Virus record (IMG/VR): IMGVR_UViG_3300010368_000009
Coordinates: 1 to 64,000 of that record
Strand: one strand, 5' to 3'
Source: a virus
DNA length: 64,000 nt
Shown: positions 24,767 to 33,192 of the stretch, piece by piece
Layout of the letters: each line of letters opens with the position of its first letter
Position numbering within the stretch: position 1 is the stretch's first letter
Translations under genes and position numbers: made by a program
Notes under the pieces: generated by a model
Database searches by the model: none
What the model saw: the letters and a program-made list of their open reading frames with translations, nothing else
What the model was told of the DNA's origin: nothing

Positions 24767-25339
24767 ATGACCGAAGTCGAAATTCTGGCAATGGAAACCG
24801 AATTAAATAGATTGAGTGATGCTTTTGATGAACGGGTTCGCATCGTGCGTGGTGAACATACTTGGCCTTGCCGCATTTGTGATGAGTCGTCAAAATTTAA
24901 AGACATCACCATCTATTCCACGCAATGGTACACTTCGCCTCATGGATGTACTGGTGGTGATTACTGGAACATCAATGATGAAGAAGTTGTGTGGCAATGT
25001 GGATTATGCGAATCAGTAAACCGGATGCTATTTCAATCATGGTATGATAATAAACCGGCTAGTCTCCCACGTAAAAAAATCAAAACATTAGAACCGTTCA
25101 TGCGTAGATTTGAAAGATCATTCAAAGACCGAAAGGTTTTGAACGGTCATTTCTGTAGTAACGGGTTTCGATCTTATAACAATTATTACATGTATGATCC
25201 GGCGATTTACAAAGAACTCATACCAGATTTCAAACATGATTTACCGAAAATTAATAAACACTCAATAAATCCTGTTGGTGGTGATCCATCAGTTATAAAG
25301 AAACCCAATCCTGTTCAACTATGTGACCATACAGAATAA
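24767..25339 (+). CDS. unknown protein with zinc-ribbon-like cysteines
   Basis: A 190-residue protein with an AGGAG site. The pair WPCRICDESS and WQCGLCESVN are two CxxC knuckles about 45 residues apart, as in a zinc ribbon. The C-terminal half is basic (RRFERSFKDRKVLNGHFC). A nucleic-acid- or protein-binding role is plausible, but no family is recognised. Confidence 0.65.
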   Translation: MTEVEILAMETELNRLSDAFDERVRIVRGEHTWPCRICDESSKFKDITIYSTQWYTSPHGCTGGDYWNINDEEVVWQCGLCESVNRMLFQSWYDNKPASLPRKKIKTLEPFMRRFERSFKDRKVLNGHFCSNGFRSYNNYYMYDPAIYKELIPDFKHDLPKINKHSINPVGGDPSVIKKPNPVQLCDHTE

Positions 25340-25765
25340 TTATTGATTGGATTCAATTTGGTGTTGAATACTATCATAATCAGATTGAGCACGTGCCAGT
25401 AAGGTTACGAGTATTTGGTGTTCTGGTGTATTATCCATATTTTGGTTAATATTTTTTTGAATTAAAGTGTTCAAATCTGCTATCTGTTCAATGGCGGCTC
25501 GACGACTTTCGTTCAAATCAACAAACTGAATGGTCCAATTACGAATATTGCCTTCTAACATTATACCGCGTTCGCGCAATGTGGTACTATCACGAAGGCG
25601 ATTGTTTTCTTCTAACCGGGCGTCAACCCAACCCTTTTGTGCCAATGCGAACGGCGAGGATTGAAATGCAATTACAGCTGAAACGATGACAACCACAGAA
25701 CCAACAATGCTGGCAATGATACCAAGCTTGGATTGTATCATTTGGATTATTGATTGTTCTTCCAT
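25340..25765 (-). CDS. membrane-anchored coiled-coil protein
   Basis: A 141-residue protein with one N-terminal membrane helix (residues about 14-34, LGIIASIVGSVVVIVSAVIAF) and a C-terminal coiled coil. This is the shape of an inner-membrane spanin or of phage anti-holin-type proteins; no outer-membrane partner with a lipobox is nearby, so the role is unsure. The start has AAGGGAA, and a late-type TATAAATA octamer precedes it. Confidence 0.6.
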   Translation of the reverse strand: MEEQSIIQMIQSKLGIIASIVGSVVVIVSAVIAFQSSPFALAQKGWVDARLEENNRLRDSTTLRERGIMLEGNIRNWTIQFVDLNESRRAAIEQIADLNTLIQKNINQNMDNTPEHQILVTLLARAQSDYDSIQHQIESNQ

Positions 25766-25787
25766 GATGAAATTCCCTTAGATGTAA

Positions 25788-25795
25788 TATTTATA
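25788..25795 (-). promoter_or_regulatory. T4-late-like promoter octamer TATAAATA
   Basis: A perfect octamer on the minus strand, 22 bases before the ATG of the coiled-coil membrane protein; consistent with late expression. Confidence 0.55.
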
Positions 25796-25819
25796 TCTAG
25801 AAGGTTATACAGGTGCGCC

Positions 25820-26203
25820 ATGAGAGTTTTAGTTTGCGGTGGTAGAAAGTTTGATGACACTGATATGTTAGATCAAGCTTTACGAACCATACATGATAAT
25901 GTTGGCATCAGTTGCATAATCCATGGTGCCGCTAAAGGTGCAGACCTTATGGGTGCAGGATGGGGTTCAAAGAATCACATTGAATCTATCTCAGCGTTTG
26001 TAGCATTATGGAATGAACATGGTAAAAAGGCAGGCGTGTTACGAAACACTCAAATGATTAAAGAAGGTCATCCTGATATCATTGTCGCATTCCCCGGTGG
26101 AGTGGGTACTGAAAATATGAAAAGACAGGGTAGACAAAACAATATTATGGTGGTAGAAGTATCGAAAGATGATAACGGCACCGTTTGTTTCGGAGAGTTC
26201 TAA
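25820..26203 (+). CDS. SLOG/YspA-like protein
   Basis: A 127-residue protein of the SLOG (Rossmann-like, YspA/DUF2493) type. MRVLVCGGRKFDD gives the first strand and Gly loop, IHGAAKGADLMGA the second motif, and IIVAFPGGVGTENMKRQ the third. These domains bind nucleotides or nucleotide-derived signals in bacterial defence and phage proteins. No effector domain is attached. It is coupled to the PTH2-like gene that follows immediately. Its ligand is unknown. Confidence 0.8.
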   Translation: MRVLVCGGRKFDDTDMLDQALRTIHDNVGISCIIHGAAKGADLMGAGWGSKNHIESISAFVALWNEHGKKAGVLRNTQMIKEGHPDIIVAFPGGVGTENMKRQGRQNNIMVVEVSKDDNGTVCFGEF

Positions 26204-26641
26204 ATGAAGACCGAAGATTACCCAGTTCAGATTATTCTGATGCGATCCGATTTGGCTTCTATGACTCCGGGTCGTGGCATGGCCCAAGCTGCACATGCAT
26301 CAAGCGTTCTTGCAGCGGCCCTACCAAGTTTCACAGACGAAATGAGTAAGGCATACGATAAATGGGAAAACACCACCACTCAAGGTTTCGGCACCTGTCT
26401 GGTGTTTGATGCCCACAATGAAGAAACAATCAAGAATATCGTGGATGATGTTCAAAAAGAATTAACTAAAACCGTGTTCGCGGCAATGGTGAATGATCCA
26501 ACATATCCAATCCATGATGGCTCATTCATTCATCTGGCCAGCGTCAATACATGCGGTGTGCTCTTCGGAATGAAATCCCAAATTGATATTATTCTTCAAC
26601 AATGGACTATCGATCTTCATCGTACTGGGTATGGGATTTAA
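26204..26641 (+). CDS. divergent peptidyl-tRNA hydrolase 2-like protein
   Basis: A 145-residue PTH2-like protein. It keeps the first motif in altered form (GRGMAQAAHASSV), a variable middle, and AMVNDPTYP where the catalytic Asp would lie. The final family motif GIGP is replaced by NTCGVLFG. It is probably the third PTH2 homologue of this window and the least conserved, so activity may have changed. It starts right after the SLOG gene with GGAG, and the two are likely translated together. Confidence 0.7.
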   Translation: MKTEDYPVQIILMRSDLASMTPGRGMAQAAHASSVLAAALPSFTDEMSKAYDKWENTTTQGFGTCLVFDAHNEETIKNIVDDVQKELTKTVFAAMVNDPTYPIHDGSFIHLASVNTCGVLFGMKSQIDIILQQWTIDLHRTGYGI

Positions 26642-26643
26642 TA

Positions 26644-26955
26644 ATGTTTGAGTTCTTTGCCGCACTACCAGTATATGCAAAACCAGCCGCATTGATGGGC
26701 TTTATATTATTCATATATTTTGGAAACATGTTTTTCTGGTGGTTGGTTTTTCAAGCTATGAAACAAATCATGATTGGTATGGAAATCAATCATCATGAAT
26801 TTTTCACCGGTAGTTCTCGTTCAGACAGTCCAAAGAAGGATGTGTTTCAGTGCTTCATGGTGATTCCGGGTTACTCGATATACTTCGCAATCAAATGGAT
26901 TGTCGCAAATTGGTTGATACTGATTGGTAAAACCATCAAACGAGTGGTTAAATAA
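26644..26955 (+). CDS. membrane protein
   Basis: A 103-residue protein with two hydrophobic segments (residues about 14-37 and 72-95) and a polar loop between them. It starts two bases after the PTH2-like stop. It heads a run of four small membrane protein genes. Function unknown. Confidence 0.65.
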   Translation: MFEFFAALPVYAKPAALMGFILFIYFGNMFFWWLVFQAMKQIMIGMEINHHEFFTGSSRSDSPKKDVFQCFMVIPGYSIYFAIKWIVANWLILIGKTIKRVVK

Positions 26956-26958
26956 ATC

Positions 26959-27276
26959 ATGGAACCGGAACCACTCAACCTAATCCCATTTATTGTACTA
27001 GGTAGTTATGCCGGTATGATATTTGTTCATATGCTGTTTTGGAATATGCTGAAAGGTATTTTACGAGAAGTGACAGGATCAAACAGTGCATATATTGATC
27101 GTTACTGTGTGACAAAATGGGGGGAATCAGGATATAACCCTAGTCACTTCGTCGTGATATCGTGTTTTTTCCCACCTTTGTTATGGGGATGGATCATCAC
27201 TAAGATATTTTACTTCATTGGTAAGATCATTGGTGCTTGGTGTAGAATATTAATGAGCTGTCTTCCGAAACACTAA
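26959..27276 (+). CDS. membrane protein
   Basis: A 105-residue protein with two membrane helices (about residues 8-30 and 62-85) around a polar loop, so it has the same topology as its upstream neighbour. Function unknown. tRNA-Met follows closely. Confidence 0.65.
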   Translation: MEPEPLNLIPFIVLGSYAGMIFVHMLFWNMLKGILREVTGSNSAYIDRYCVTKWGESGYNPSHFVVISCFFPPLLWGWIITKIFYFIGKIIGAWCRILMSCLPKH

Positions 27277-27281
27277 CATAT

Positions 27282-27358
27282 CGGCACGTAGCATAGCGAT
27301 CTAATGCCGTCAGCTCATAACTGATTGATCGCAGGTTTGAATCCTGCCGTGCCGACCA
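27282..27358 (+). tRNA. tRNA with CAT anticodon (Met or Ile2)
   Basis: Acceptor CGGCACG/CGTGCCG fully paired, A73, CCA; D-arm GCAT/ATGC; loop CTCATAA with anticodon CAT; T-arm GCAGG-TTTGAAT-CCTGC. The C1-G72 pair argues against an initiator. A lysidine-modified tRNA-Ile2 is also possible. Confidence 0.88.
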
Positions 27359-27375
27359 CTTTTTAGGAATGCCCG

Positions 27376-27759
27376 ATGTTTGAATGGCTTATCACTACCA
27401 ATAATGAAATAGTGACGCAATACATACGGGCGTTCATTGATAGTATAGGTGTATCTGAATTCTGGTTCGGTGTATGGGTTTTATGGACAGTGATAGTGGT
27501 CGTCTTTATAACGGTTATGTTCAAACTGTCACCACCAGAGAAACACGATTTCTCTCCCGATGTGGTTTGGGGCGGGTTCGTTTTATATCTTATTTTCGGT
27601 GGAATGTTTGGTGGGATTGTTGTTCTACTCACTAATATCCCGATGTTTATATTGGGATTGGCGATTATGGCCTTGTTTCTCTTCTATATTTCAAATGCCA
27701 CATCAATGATAGTAAACATCATGACTGATCCTGTAGACAGTTCAACCGATAACGAGTAG
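27376..27759 (+). CDS. membrane protein, MFEWL family
   Basis: A 127-residue protein with three hydrophobic helices (about 32-55, 68-92, 94-112). It begins MFEWL and is paralogous to the next gene, which has the same start and helix layout. It ends in TAG. The GGAA site is good. Function unknown. Confidence 0.65.
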   Translation: MFEWLITTNNEIVTQYIRAFIDSIGVSEFWFGVWVLWTVIVVVFITVMFKLSPPEKHDFSPDVVWGGFVLYLIFGGMFGGIVVLLTNIPMFILGLAIMALFLFYISNATSMIVNIMTDPVDSSTDNE

Positions 27760-27796
27760 TGTTCAAAACGGTTATCGTATATAAGGGAATACTGAA

Positions 27797-28165
27797 ATGT
27801 TTGAATGGTTGACTAGAATGAATGCCGAATGGGTTACCAAGGTAGCTAGACCGTTTATAACCACCGTTGGTGCTGCTGAATTGTTGGTGATATGGATAAT
27901 TGTGTGGACAATAATTATTGCATCTCTCATCAACTTACACAAAATACAAAATGGTAACCGACCAATTACAGATGATGGTGATGCCCTCATGGCTATTATA
28001 GTGGGTTATTTTGTTGGCGGTATAATAATGTTTATCATACTGACCGGCGTGTTGTACAGCTTTGTGTTTAGTGTGGCTGGTGTTGTTGGTATTCTATTAT
28101 TGATTTGTATTTTCATGGGTACTGATAGAATAGCTAAAACCTTTATTACTGATAATGATGCTTGA
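27797..28165 (+). CDS. membrane protein, MFEWL family
   Basis: A 122-residue protein, also MFEWL at the start, with three hydrophobic helices; a tandem duplicate of the previous gene with strong sequence divergence. The stop overlaps the -35 box of the next promoter. Function unknown. Confidence 0.65.
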   Translation: MFEWLTRMNAEWVTKVARPFITTVGAAELLVIWIIVWTIIIASLINLHKIQNGNRPITDDGDALMAIIVGYFVGGIIMFIILTGVLYSFVFSVAGVVGILLLICIFMGTDRIAKTFITDNDA

Positions 28166-28190
28166 CAAATAGTTCTCTCCCGTTTATAAG
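28162..28190 (+). promoter_or_regulatory. sigma70-like promoter
   Basis: TTGACA (28162-28167), 17-base spacer, TATAAG (28185-28190), followed by an AACGGGAGAGATTATT leader and the gene at 28217. Confidence 0.75.
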
Positions 28191-28216
28191 TTATATCAAC
28201 AACGGGAGAGATTATT

Positions 28217-28621
28217 ATGAAGTATTTTAATCGACTTGTTATTTTGATTGGTGCTATGCTGGTTTCTCTGATGATCGGAGGCGCGCTGGCCATCTTCTAT
28301 CCACTTGATATCACCGAATCCGAACCACTCCCAATGGCACGGATGATTGGTTATGGTTTTGTCGAGTATGGTGAATTCGGTGACCAACCGGAATACCAAA
28401 CACTTGGATCAGTGAATGATACTGATCGATACGGTCGTTTGGATGTTCGTATTGGTGGAACGACTCCAGTAGAATATGTCACCATGGCTCATTGTCGATA
28501 TACCCAAGAAGCGGTGATGATATTGGACCGCCGTCCTGAAGAATATCGTTCCTTTGTTATTTGTTTACGGGTAATACAAAACGAAGATGGTACTTTTCGC
28601 CAACCCCGTATCAATGAATAG
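28217..28621 (+). CDS. secreted or membrane-anchored unknown protein
   Basis: A 134-residue protein with an N-terminal hydrophobic helix (residues 8-28, LVILIGAMLVSLMIGGALAIF), probably an anchor since no clear signal-peptidase site follows. The rest is a small polar domain with two cysteines (AHCRY and VICLR) that could form a disulfide outside the membrane. Strong promoter and ribosome site. Function unknown. Confidence 0.65.
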   Translation: MKYFNRLVILIGAMLVSLMIGGALAIFYPLDITESEPLPMARMIGYGFVEYGEFGDQPEYQTLGSVNDTDRYGRLDVRIGGTTPVEYVTMAHCRYTQEAVMILDRRPEEYRSFVICLRVIQNEDGTFRQPRINE

Positions 28622-28633
28622 TGTAATTACTAC

Positions 28634-28661
28634 TTGACTAATATTACATCACGTATATAGT
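28634..28661 (+). promoter_or_regulatory. promoter of the CCA-adding enzyme gene
   Basis: TTGACT (28634-28639), 16-base spacer, TATAGT (28656-28661), then the same GGGAGAGATTATT leader as the upstream gene. Confidence 0.72.
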
Positions 28662-28686
28662 AATACAAGTTGAGGGAGAGATTATT

Positions 28687-29817
28687 ATGATGAAAACTTA
28701 TCTGGTTGGCGGCGCTGTCCGTGATAGCATGATGAACCGGAAATCAAAGGACAACGATTTCGTTGTTGTTGGTTCCACTCCTGAACAAATGCTTTCCAAT
28801 GGTTTCACCAAGGTTGGTGCAGACTTTCCAGTCTTCCTTCATCCTGAAACCAAGGACGAATACGCACTGGCACGTCGCGAGCGCAAGACTGGTACGGGCT
28901 ACAACGGGTTTGAAGTTGTCTTTGATCCTTCGGTAACCCTGATCGAAGATTTGGCTCGTCGTGACCTGACCATCAATGCAATCGCTATGGATGACGATGG
29001 CGTGGTTGTTGATCCGTTTAACGGGCAACGTGATATCTATGATCGTGTTCTTCGTCCGGTTAGCCGCGAAGCATTTGCTGAAGACCCGGTTCGTGCTCTT
29101 CGTGTTCTTCGGTTCCTTGCCCGGTTTGGTAACAACTGGAAGATGGCTGATGAACTGGTCGAGCTGCTGGTTGATATGCGTGATTCAGGTGAGTTTGAAC
29201 ATCTGGTCAAGGAACGTGTTCTTGCTGAAATGATGAAGGCGATGTCAGAACCACATTGGTATCTCTTCTTCACCACCAAGATCATGGGTCGGCCACTGTT
29301 TGAAGAAATCATCGAACAGATGGTTCCGGTGAATTTTAAAGTCAACATGGGCCATCTTGACCTGTCACGCGCTGAGTTGATTCAGGTTAAACGAATAAAA
29401 ACCAACAAACATCGTTTTTCGTGTGCCGTTGAAATGGTTCATGGTTTCGAAGACCTGTTGAAGTTCCTGAAGGCATCAACTGCTACACATAATCAAGTCA
29501 AAGCTGACATGGCCATCCAATGTGTACACAGGGTATACTGGGGTGATAAAGTATCCCCGGCGGAAATGGCCAAAATAGCGGTCGATAAACTCGAACTGTT
29601 TGATGATCAAAGTCCGATTTTTCGTTTTGTTCAAAATCATGCTGATAACCAATTGGTATCGATGATGTTGAAAGCACGTGAAAAAGCCATGATGGTCAAA
29701 TTTCATAATGCTATACTGCCGGGTGACACGAACCAAGAAGCGGCACAACGTCTTCATGATTTTAGACTGGCGGTAATGTGTCGGGAAATAGCGAACGCTA
29801 CTGATAATGAAGTGTAA
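28687..29817 (+). CDS. cca: CCA-adding tRNA nucleotidyltransferase
   Basis: A 376-residue class II tRNA nucleotidyltransferase that adds or repairs the 3' CCA. MKTYLVGGAVRDSMM is the nucleotide-binding GG/R start, KDNDFVVVGSTP carries the metal carboxylates, EYALARRERKTG and RRDLTINAIAMDDDG are the family motifs, and EDPVRALRVLRFLARF is the neck helix. The tail is helical without a clear HD domain. Two adjacent ATGs fit the GGGAGAG site. Most tRNA genes here already encode CCA, so repair is as likely as synthesis. Confidence 0.94.
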   Translation: MMKTYLVGGAVRDSMMNRKSKDNDFVVVGSTPEQMLSNGFTKVGADFPVFLHPETKDEYALARRERKTGTGYNGFEVVFDPSVTLIEDLARRDLTINAIAMDDDGVVVDPFNGQRDIYDRVLRPVSREAFAEDPVRALRVLRFLARFGNNWKMADELVELLVDMRDSGEFEHLVKERVLAEMMKAMSEPHWYLFFTTKIMGRPLFEEIIEQMVPVNFKVNMGHLDLSRAELIQVKRIKTNKHRFSCAVEMVHGFEDLLKFLKASTATHNQVKADMAIQCVHRVYWGDKVSPAEMAKIAVDKLELFDDQSPIFRFVQNHADNQLVSMMLKAREKAMMVKFHNAILPGDTNQEAAQRLHDFRLAVMCREIANATDNEV

Positions 29818-29821
29818 TACG

Positions 29822-29850
29822 AAAGAGCCGGTGTAAAAACCGGCTCTTTT
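29822..29850 (+). terminator. intrinsic terminator after cca
   Basis: AAAGAGCCGG/CCGGCTCTTT hairpin followed by T-rich sequence; works on both strands and also ends the convergent gene at 29856. Confidence 0.88.
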
Positions 29851-29855
29851 GCTTA

Positions 29856-30674
29856 TTATTTTATACCGCGTAATGCACGTGGCCGTCTATCAATGACATA
29901 GTAATCACTTTTTCTATTAAAAATCAACACGTTGTACTGCCAGTAATATTCTTTGGTATCGGTGTGTTTGTTACTAATACTAACATCTGGACGCTTGAGT
30001 CTAAGCTTGATCGCACTCAACATGGATTCTTTATCATAAAAATAATCAATCAAGTCTAATTTATTTTTATTGTTCTTTTTATAAAATCCCCATGACTTCA
30101 TGATATCATACATTTCGCTGATGGTTTCTTTATCAGTCTTGTTTTCAGAAACTTTTGCTTTCTTCTTTGAAACATTTCTCTTCGGTGGAAATTTACGAAG
30201 TTGAGCCTTTACGGTGCCAGTTTCGTTTTCATCATCCGAACCCCAATGTGCAACATCAATACGACCATGACGATCTAGTTTTGCGGATTCATTAACAACA
30301 TCTTCAAAAACATCATCAGTGTCTTCCGGCTTTGCTAACAATGAGGCAAAACCGCTGCGTCTCATATACATACCAATGATGCTATCTACTGCATCTTCAG
30401 CTCTATCATAACCCATGTTCTCATGATAAAATTCAGCGGTTTGTCTTGCTGCTTCTTCAATGTTCTCTGGATTAACTGCACCAAGATCACTCAACGCACC
30501 ATTCATGTAATCCATGGCAGCTGTCCAATCAGATGAACCCCAATCTTCAACCAATTCGTTTTCAACAATCCGATTCAGTTTCTTAGAAGTGACAGGGCCA
30601 GTATCACCACGTGATGTCGGTTTAATCGAACCATCTAGAATACCATTGAGATTTTTAGATGTAGGCTTACGCAT
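29856..30674 (-). CDS. unknown protein (272 residues)
   Basis: A hydrophilic protein starting MRKPTSKNLNG, selected for its GAGGAAG site; the ATG overlaps the TAA of the upstream gene. The first half is acidic with an EEAARQTAEFYHENMGYDRAEDAVD helix; the middle is Lys-rich (PPKRNVSKKKAKVSENKTDKE) and likely disordered; the end is strand-rich. No family is recognised; it may be a virion-associated or ejected protein, on composition only. Confidence 0.65.
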   Translation of the reverse strand: MRKPTSKNLNGILDGSIKPTSRGDTGPVTSKKLNRIVENELVEDWGSSDWTAAMDYMNGALSDLGAVNPENIEEAARQTAEFYHENMGYDRAEDAVDSIIGMYMRRSGFASLLAKPEDTDDVFEDVVNESAKLDRHGRIDVAHWGSDDENETGTVKAQLRKFPPKRNVSKKKAKVSENKTDKETISEMYDIMKSWGFYKKNNKNKLDLIDYFYDKESMLSAIKLRLKRPDVSISNKHTDTKEYYWQYNVLIFNRKSDYYVIDRRPRALRGIK

Positions 30675-31272
30675 TAAACTCTTCCTCGTCTTGTTCTTCT
30701 TTGCTAATAGGACCGGGTTTATTACCGGCTTCACGTTCACGGCGACGTTTCATTGTTCCGGGCACTGATTCACCAAGGGCGTCAGCAATATTAAAATCTT
30801 CATCATCGGTATCAACCGTGTGAGTATTACCGCCAGCCATCCCGTCATCATACGTTTTACCCTCAGTTTCTAGGAAACGTATAATTAATTCCATATACTG
30901 TTCGCGTGAAATTGTGCCGCGCATTTCTTCAACAAGCCGGTCGCCGCGCGCTTTGGCGTCATCTAGTGATGCATAACCGCGTGATGCACTCTTTGGTCCA
31001 ATCTGAACATACCATTCCTCATCGAACAACAATACGGCTAAATGTTCAATTTGTCTCACTGCCGATGGCATCGGTTTACCATCACTACCGATATCCAATG
31101 TCTGTTTCATTGCCTCACTCATGCTACTGAATGGCCCACGTATATCTTGTCCTTCGGGTTTGTCCGCGAAATAGATATAATAACCGGGTTGAGAATTAGC
31201 ACCACCATCGTGTTCTGGCCGTTCTTGTTCAAATAGGATTGAATTTAATTTACTGCGAAACATATCGGTCAT
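30667..31272 (-). CDS. unknown protein (201 residues)
   Basis: A 201-residue protein starting MTDMFRSKLNSILFEQE, similar in style to other late unknowns here. The first 120 residues look like a compact alpha/beta unit (GYYIYFADKPEG, WYVQIGPKSASRGYASLDDAKARGDRLVEEM); the last 70 are acidic and disordered. AAGGAA ribosome site. Cotranscribed with the next gene. Function unknown. Confidence 0.65.
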   Translation of the reverse strand: MTDMFRSKLNSILFEQERPEHDGGANSQPGYYIYFADKPEGQDIRGPFSSMSEAMKQTLDIGSDGKPMPSAVRQIEHLAVLLFDEEWYVQIGPKSASRGYASLDDAKARGDRLVEEMRGTISREQYMELIIRFLETEGKTYDDGMAGGNTHTVDTDDEDFNIADALGESVPGTMKRRREREAGNKPGPISKEEQDEEEFNA

Positions 31273-31331
31273 GAGTTATTCCTTGAGAAACGGGTTTGGT
31301 TTATTTATGCCTGTCATATGATAAGGGTGAT

Positions 31332-31796
31332 ATGAAACCATCCATTCAACAACATCTTCTTTCGCTCAACGATGATGAACCATCTCATATGGTTACATTA
31401 ACTCTTGAATCACCCGACAAGATAAATGATGTGGTCAAATGGAATCATACAATCTGTAACGAATACACCACCCATACTAATCATGTTGCCAATATCATAA
31501 AGAGAACTTCGGGACTGCGCAACCAAAATATAAAAATGTTGGTGACGCGCGAAACACATGATAAGTATGAAAACATCAAACCCGTCCACTACCATGGATT
31601 ACTGTTTCTTACTGAAGACCAAACCATCATATTCGATAGTAAAACACCCATCGTCAAACAACTGCTGTGTAACAAATTCAAAAATGATTTTCCAAATTGT
31701 CAGACCGATATCAGAAAACTCGTAAATTCAGATCGTGCAATATCGTATGTCCTTAAAGATGTGAACAATCACATCGAATGTGTCTTCCTCTCGTAA
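31332..31796 (+). CDS. HUH-endonuclease-like protein
   Basis: A 154-residue protein with the three landmarks of a single-tyrosine HUH Rep domain: a strand HMVTLTLES (residues 19-27, motif I), HYHGLLFL with His86 and His88 (motif II), and SYVLKD with Tyr139 and Lys142 (motif III, YxxK). The size equals a bare HUH domain with no helicase. HUH enzymes nick single-stranded DNA at hairpins; two perfect hairpins follow the gene. The start is chosen at MKPSIQQ after an AAGGGTGAT site. The call rests on motif spacing only. Confidence 0.6.
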   Translation: MKPSIQQHLLSLNDDEPSHMVTLTLESPDKINDVVKWNHTICNEYTTHTNHVANIIKRTSGLRNQNIKMLVTRETHDKYENIKPVHYHGLLFLTEDQTIIFDSKTPIVKQLLCNKFKNDFPNCQTDIRKLVNSDRAISYVLKDVNNHIECVFLS

Positions 31797-31809
31797 ATCC
31801 CCCATGTTC

Positions 31810-31843
31810 AAATTCCACCACTAGGCAATGTCGGGTGGAATTT
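31810..31843. repeat. perfect 10-bp inverted repeat after the HUH-like gene
   Basis: AAATTCCACC pairs with GGTGGAATTT around a 14-base loop. No T-run follows, so it could be an mRNA end structure or a nicking substrate. Confidence 0.6.
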
Positions 31844-31866
31844 ACCCCGCAATATCAAATACTTAG

Positions 31867-31889
31867 TGTTATGTGGATCGCCCATAACA
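31867..31889. repeat. second inverted repeat after the HUH-like gene
   Basis: TGTTATG pairs with CATAACA around a 9-base loop, between the first hairpin and the tail-collar promoter. Confidence 0.5.
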
Positions 31890-31940
31890 GATGATAGGGT
31901 AATGGTTAAACGCTATACATCCTTTAAGTGACCAGTTTTT

Positions 31941-31948
31941 GATAAATA
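31941..31948 (+). promoter_or_regulatory. late-type promoter octamer GATAAATA
   Basis: GATAAATA followed by CTATAAAAGG, 20 bases before the tail collar gene; the same octamer precedes other probable virion genes. Confidence 0.5.
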
Positions 31949-31968
31949 CTATAAAAGGTGATTATCAA

Positions 31969-33192
31969 ATGACTACAAAGGTTCCCGGTACATTAATAAT
32001 CGACGGTTCTATCACGAGTACTCAACTCGGAACGGCCAGTGTCACATCTACAAAGGTTGGCACAGGTGCTATCGTCGAAGCAGCGTATGCCGCTACCAGT
32101 ATTCCAACAGCGGCATATAAAGTCGGTTCGGTAAATGATGTTGCATTAGGAGCATCCGCTGTAACCAGTGCTAAGATAGCCGCAGCTGCAATTATTGAAA
32201 ACCATTATGGTGCAGTATCTATCCCATCGGGTGCATATAAGATTGGTTCTATTGGAACTACCGCTTTAGCAGATCGGGCTGTTACTCAAATCAAACATGC
32301 ATTATTATCTGTTGGCACCCCTGAATTGATAGACGGTAGTGTGACGCGTTTGAAACTGGCAGCAAGTGCGGTTGGCACGACTGAGATAGAAGATTTCTCA
32401 ATAACCCCTACCGATTATGTAAAGGGCACGAAGGGTGATATCTTTGTGGCTACAGAAACTGATGGAACATGGACACGTGTACCAGTTGGAACCGCTGATT
32501 CGGTATTAGCGGTAAAGAATGGTTTACCTACATGGTCTGGTAACATTTTACCGGCAGGTGTTATGATGGATTATTGTGGAATTGCTGCACCGAGTGGATG
32601 GGTATTAGCGAATGGTCGAACGATTGGTAATGCCGCCTCTGGTGCAACGGGACGAGCAAACGCTGATACGAGCGCATTGTTTACTGTGTTGTGGGATAAC
32701 TTTGCTGATGCTCAAGCTGCCGTTTCTGGTGGCCGTGGTGCTTCGGCTACAGCAGACTTTAGTGCGAATAAGACAATCGCCTTACCGGACCTTAGAGGGC
32801 GTATGAGTGCTGGTCGTGATAATATGGAAGCCACGTCTACTAATCGTCTAACAACGGCTACAGCGACCGCTGGTGGTAATGTGTTGGGTGCTTCTGGTGG
32901 TAGTGAAACTCATATTCTAACAGCTGCCCAATTACCGGCTCATAAGCATTACACGGTTACGGACAATGGTATTGACCAAGACCTAGCGAGTGGTGCAACA
33001 TCGGCTTTCCCTTCTACGACCTTATCAATCCATCGTCGTGGTTCGGGTAGTGATAGAAACTATGTATTGTTTGCTGATGGTGCACATCCAACCTTGACCC
33101 CAACCAAGTCACCAACATCCGTGATTGGTTCTGGTACAGCACATAGTAACATGTCGCCATTTCTGGTAGTTAGCAAGATTGTGAAATTATAA
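31969..33192 (+). CDS. tail fibre protein with phage tail collar domain
   Basis: A 407-residue structural protein. The first 190 residues are repetitive, of the form GTLIIDGSITSTQL, SVTSTKVGTGAI, AVTSAKIAAAAI, VTRLKLAASAVGTTEI, typical of trimeric fibre shafts. Residues from about 195 onward hold a tail collar domain: ILPAGVMMDYCGIAAPSGW, KTIALPDLRGRMSAGRDNM, GGSETHILTAAQLPAHKH and a C-terminal SNMSPFLVVSKIVKL. It would sit at the distal tail or collar. The start has an AAAGGTG site, and the gene continues into three coupled downstream genes. Confidence 0.93.
   Translation: MTTKVPGTLIIDGSITSTQLGTASVTSTKVGTGAIVEAAYAATSIPTAAYKVGSVNDVALGASAVTSAKIAAAAIIENHYGAVSIPSGAYKIGSIGTTALADRAVTQIKHALLSVGTPELIDGSVTRLKLAASAVGTTEIEDFSITPTDYVKGTKGDIFVATETDGTWTRVPVGTADSVLAVKNGLPTWSGNILPAGVMMDYCGIAAPSGWVLANGRTIGNAASGATGRANADTSALFTVLWDNFADAQAAVSGGRGASATADFSANKTIALPDLRGRMSAGRDNMEATSTNRLTTATATAGGNVLGASGGSETHILTAAQLPAHKHYTVTDNGIDQDLASGATSAFPSTTLSIHRRGSGSDRNYVLFADGAHPTLTPTKSPTSVIGSGTAHSNMSPFLVVSKIVKL

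Noticed and set aside
14468-28621. Genome-wide recoding of TAG as a sense codon
   Set aside because: Several well-defined genes end in TAG at sensible places (16754, 20345, 23829, 24236, 27759, 28621), mostly followed closely by another stop or a new start.
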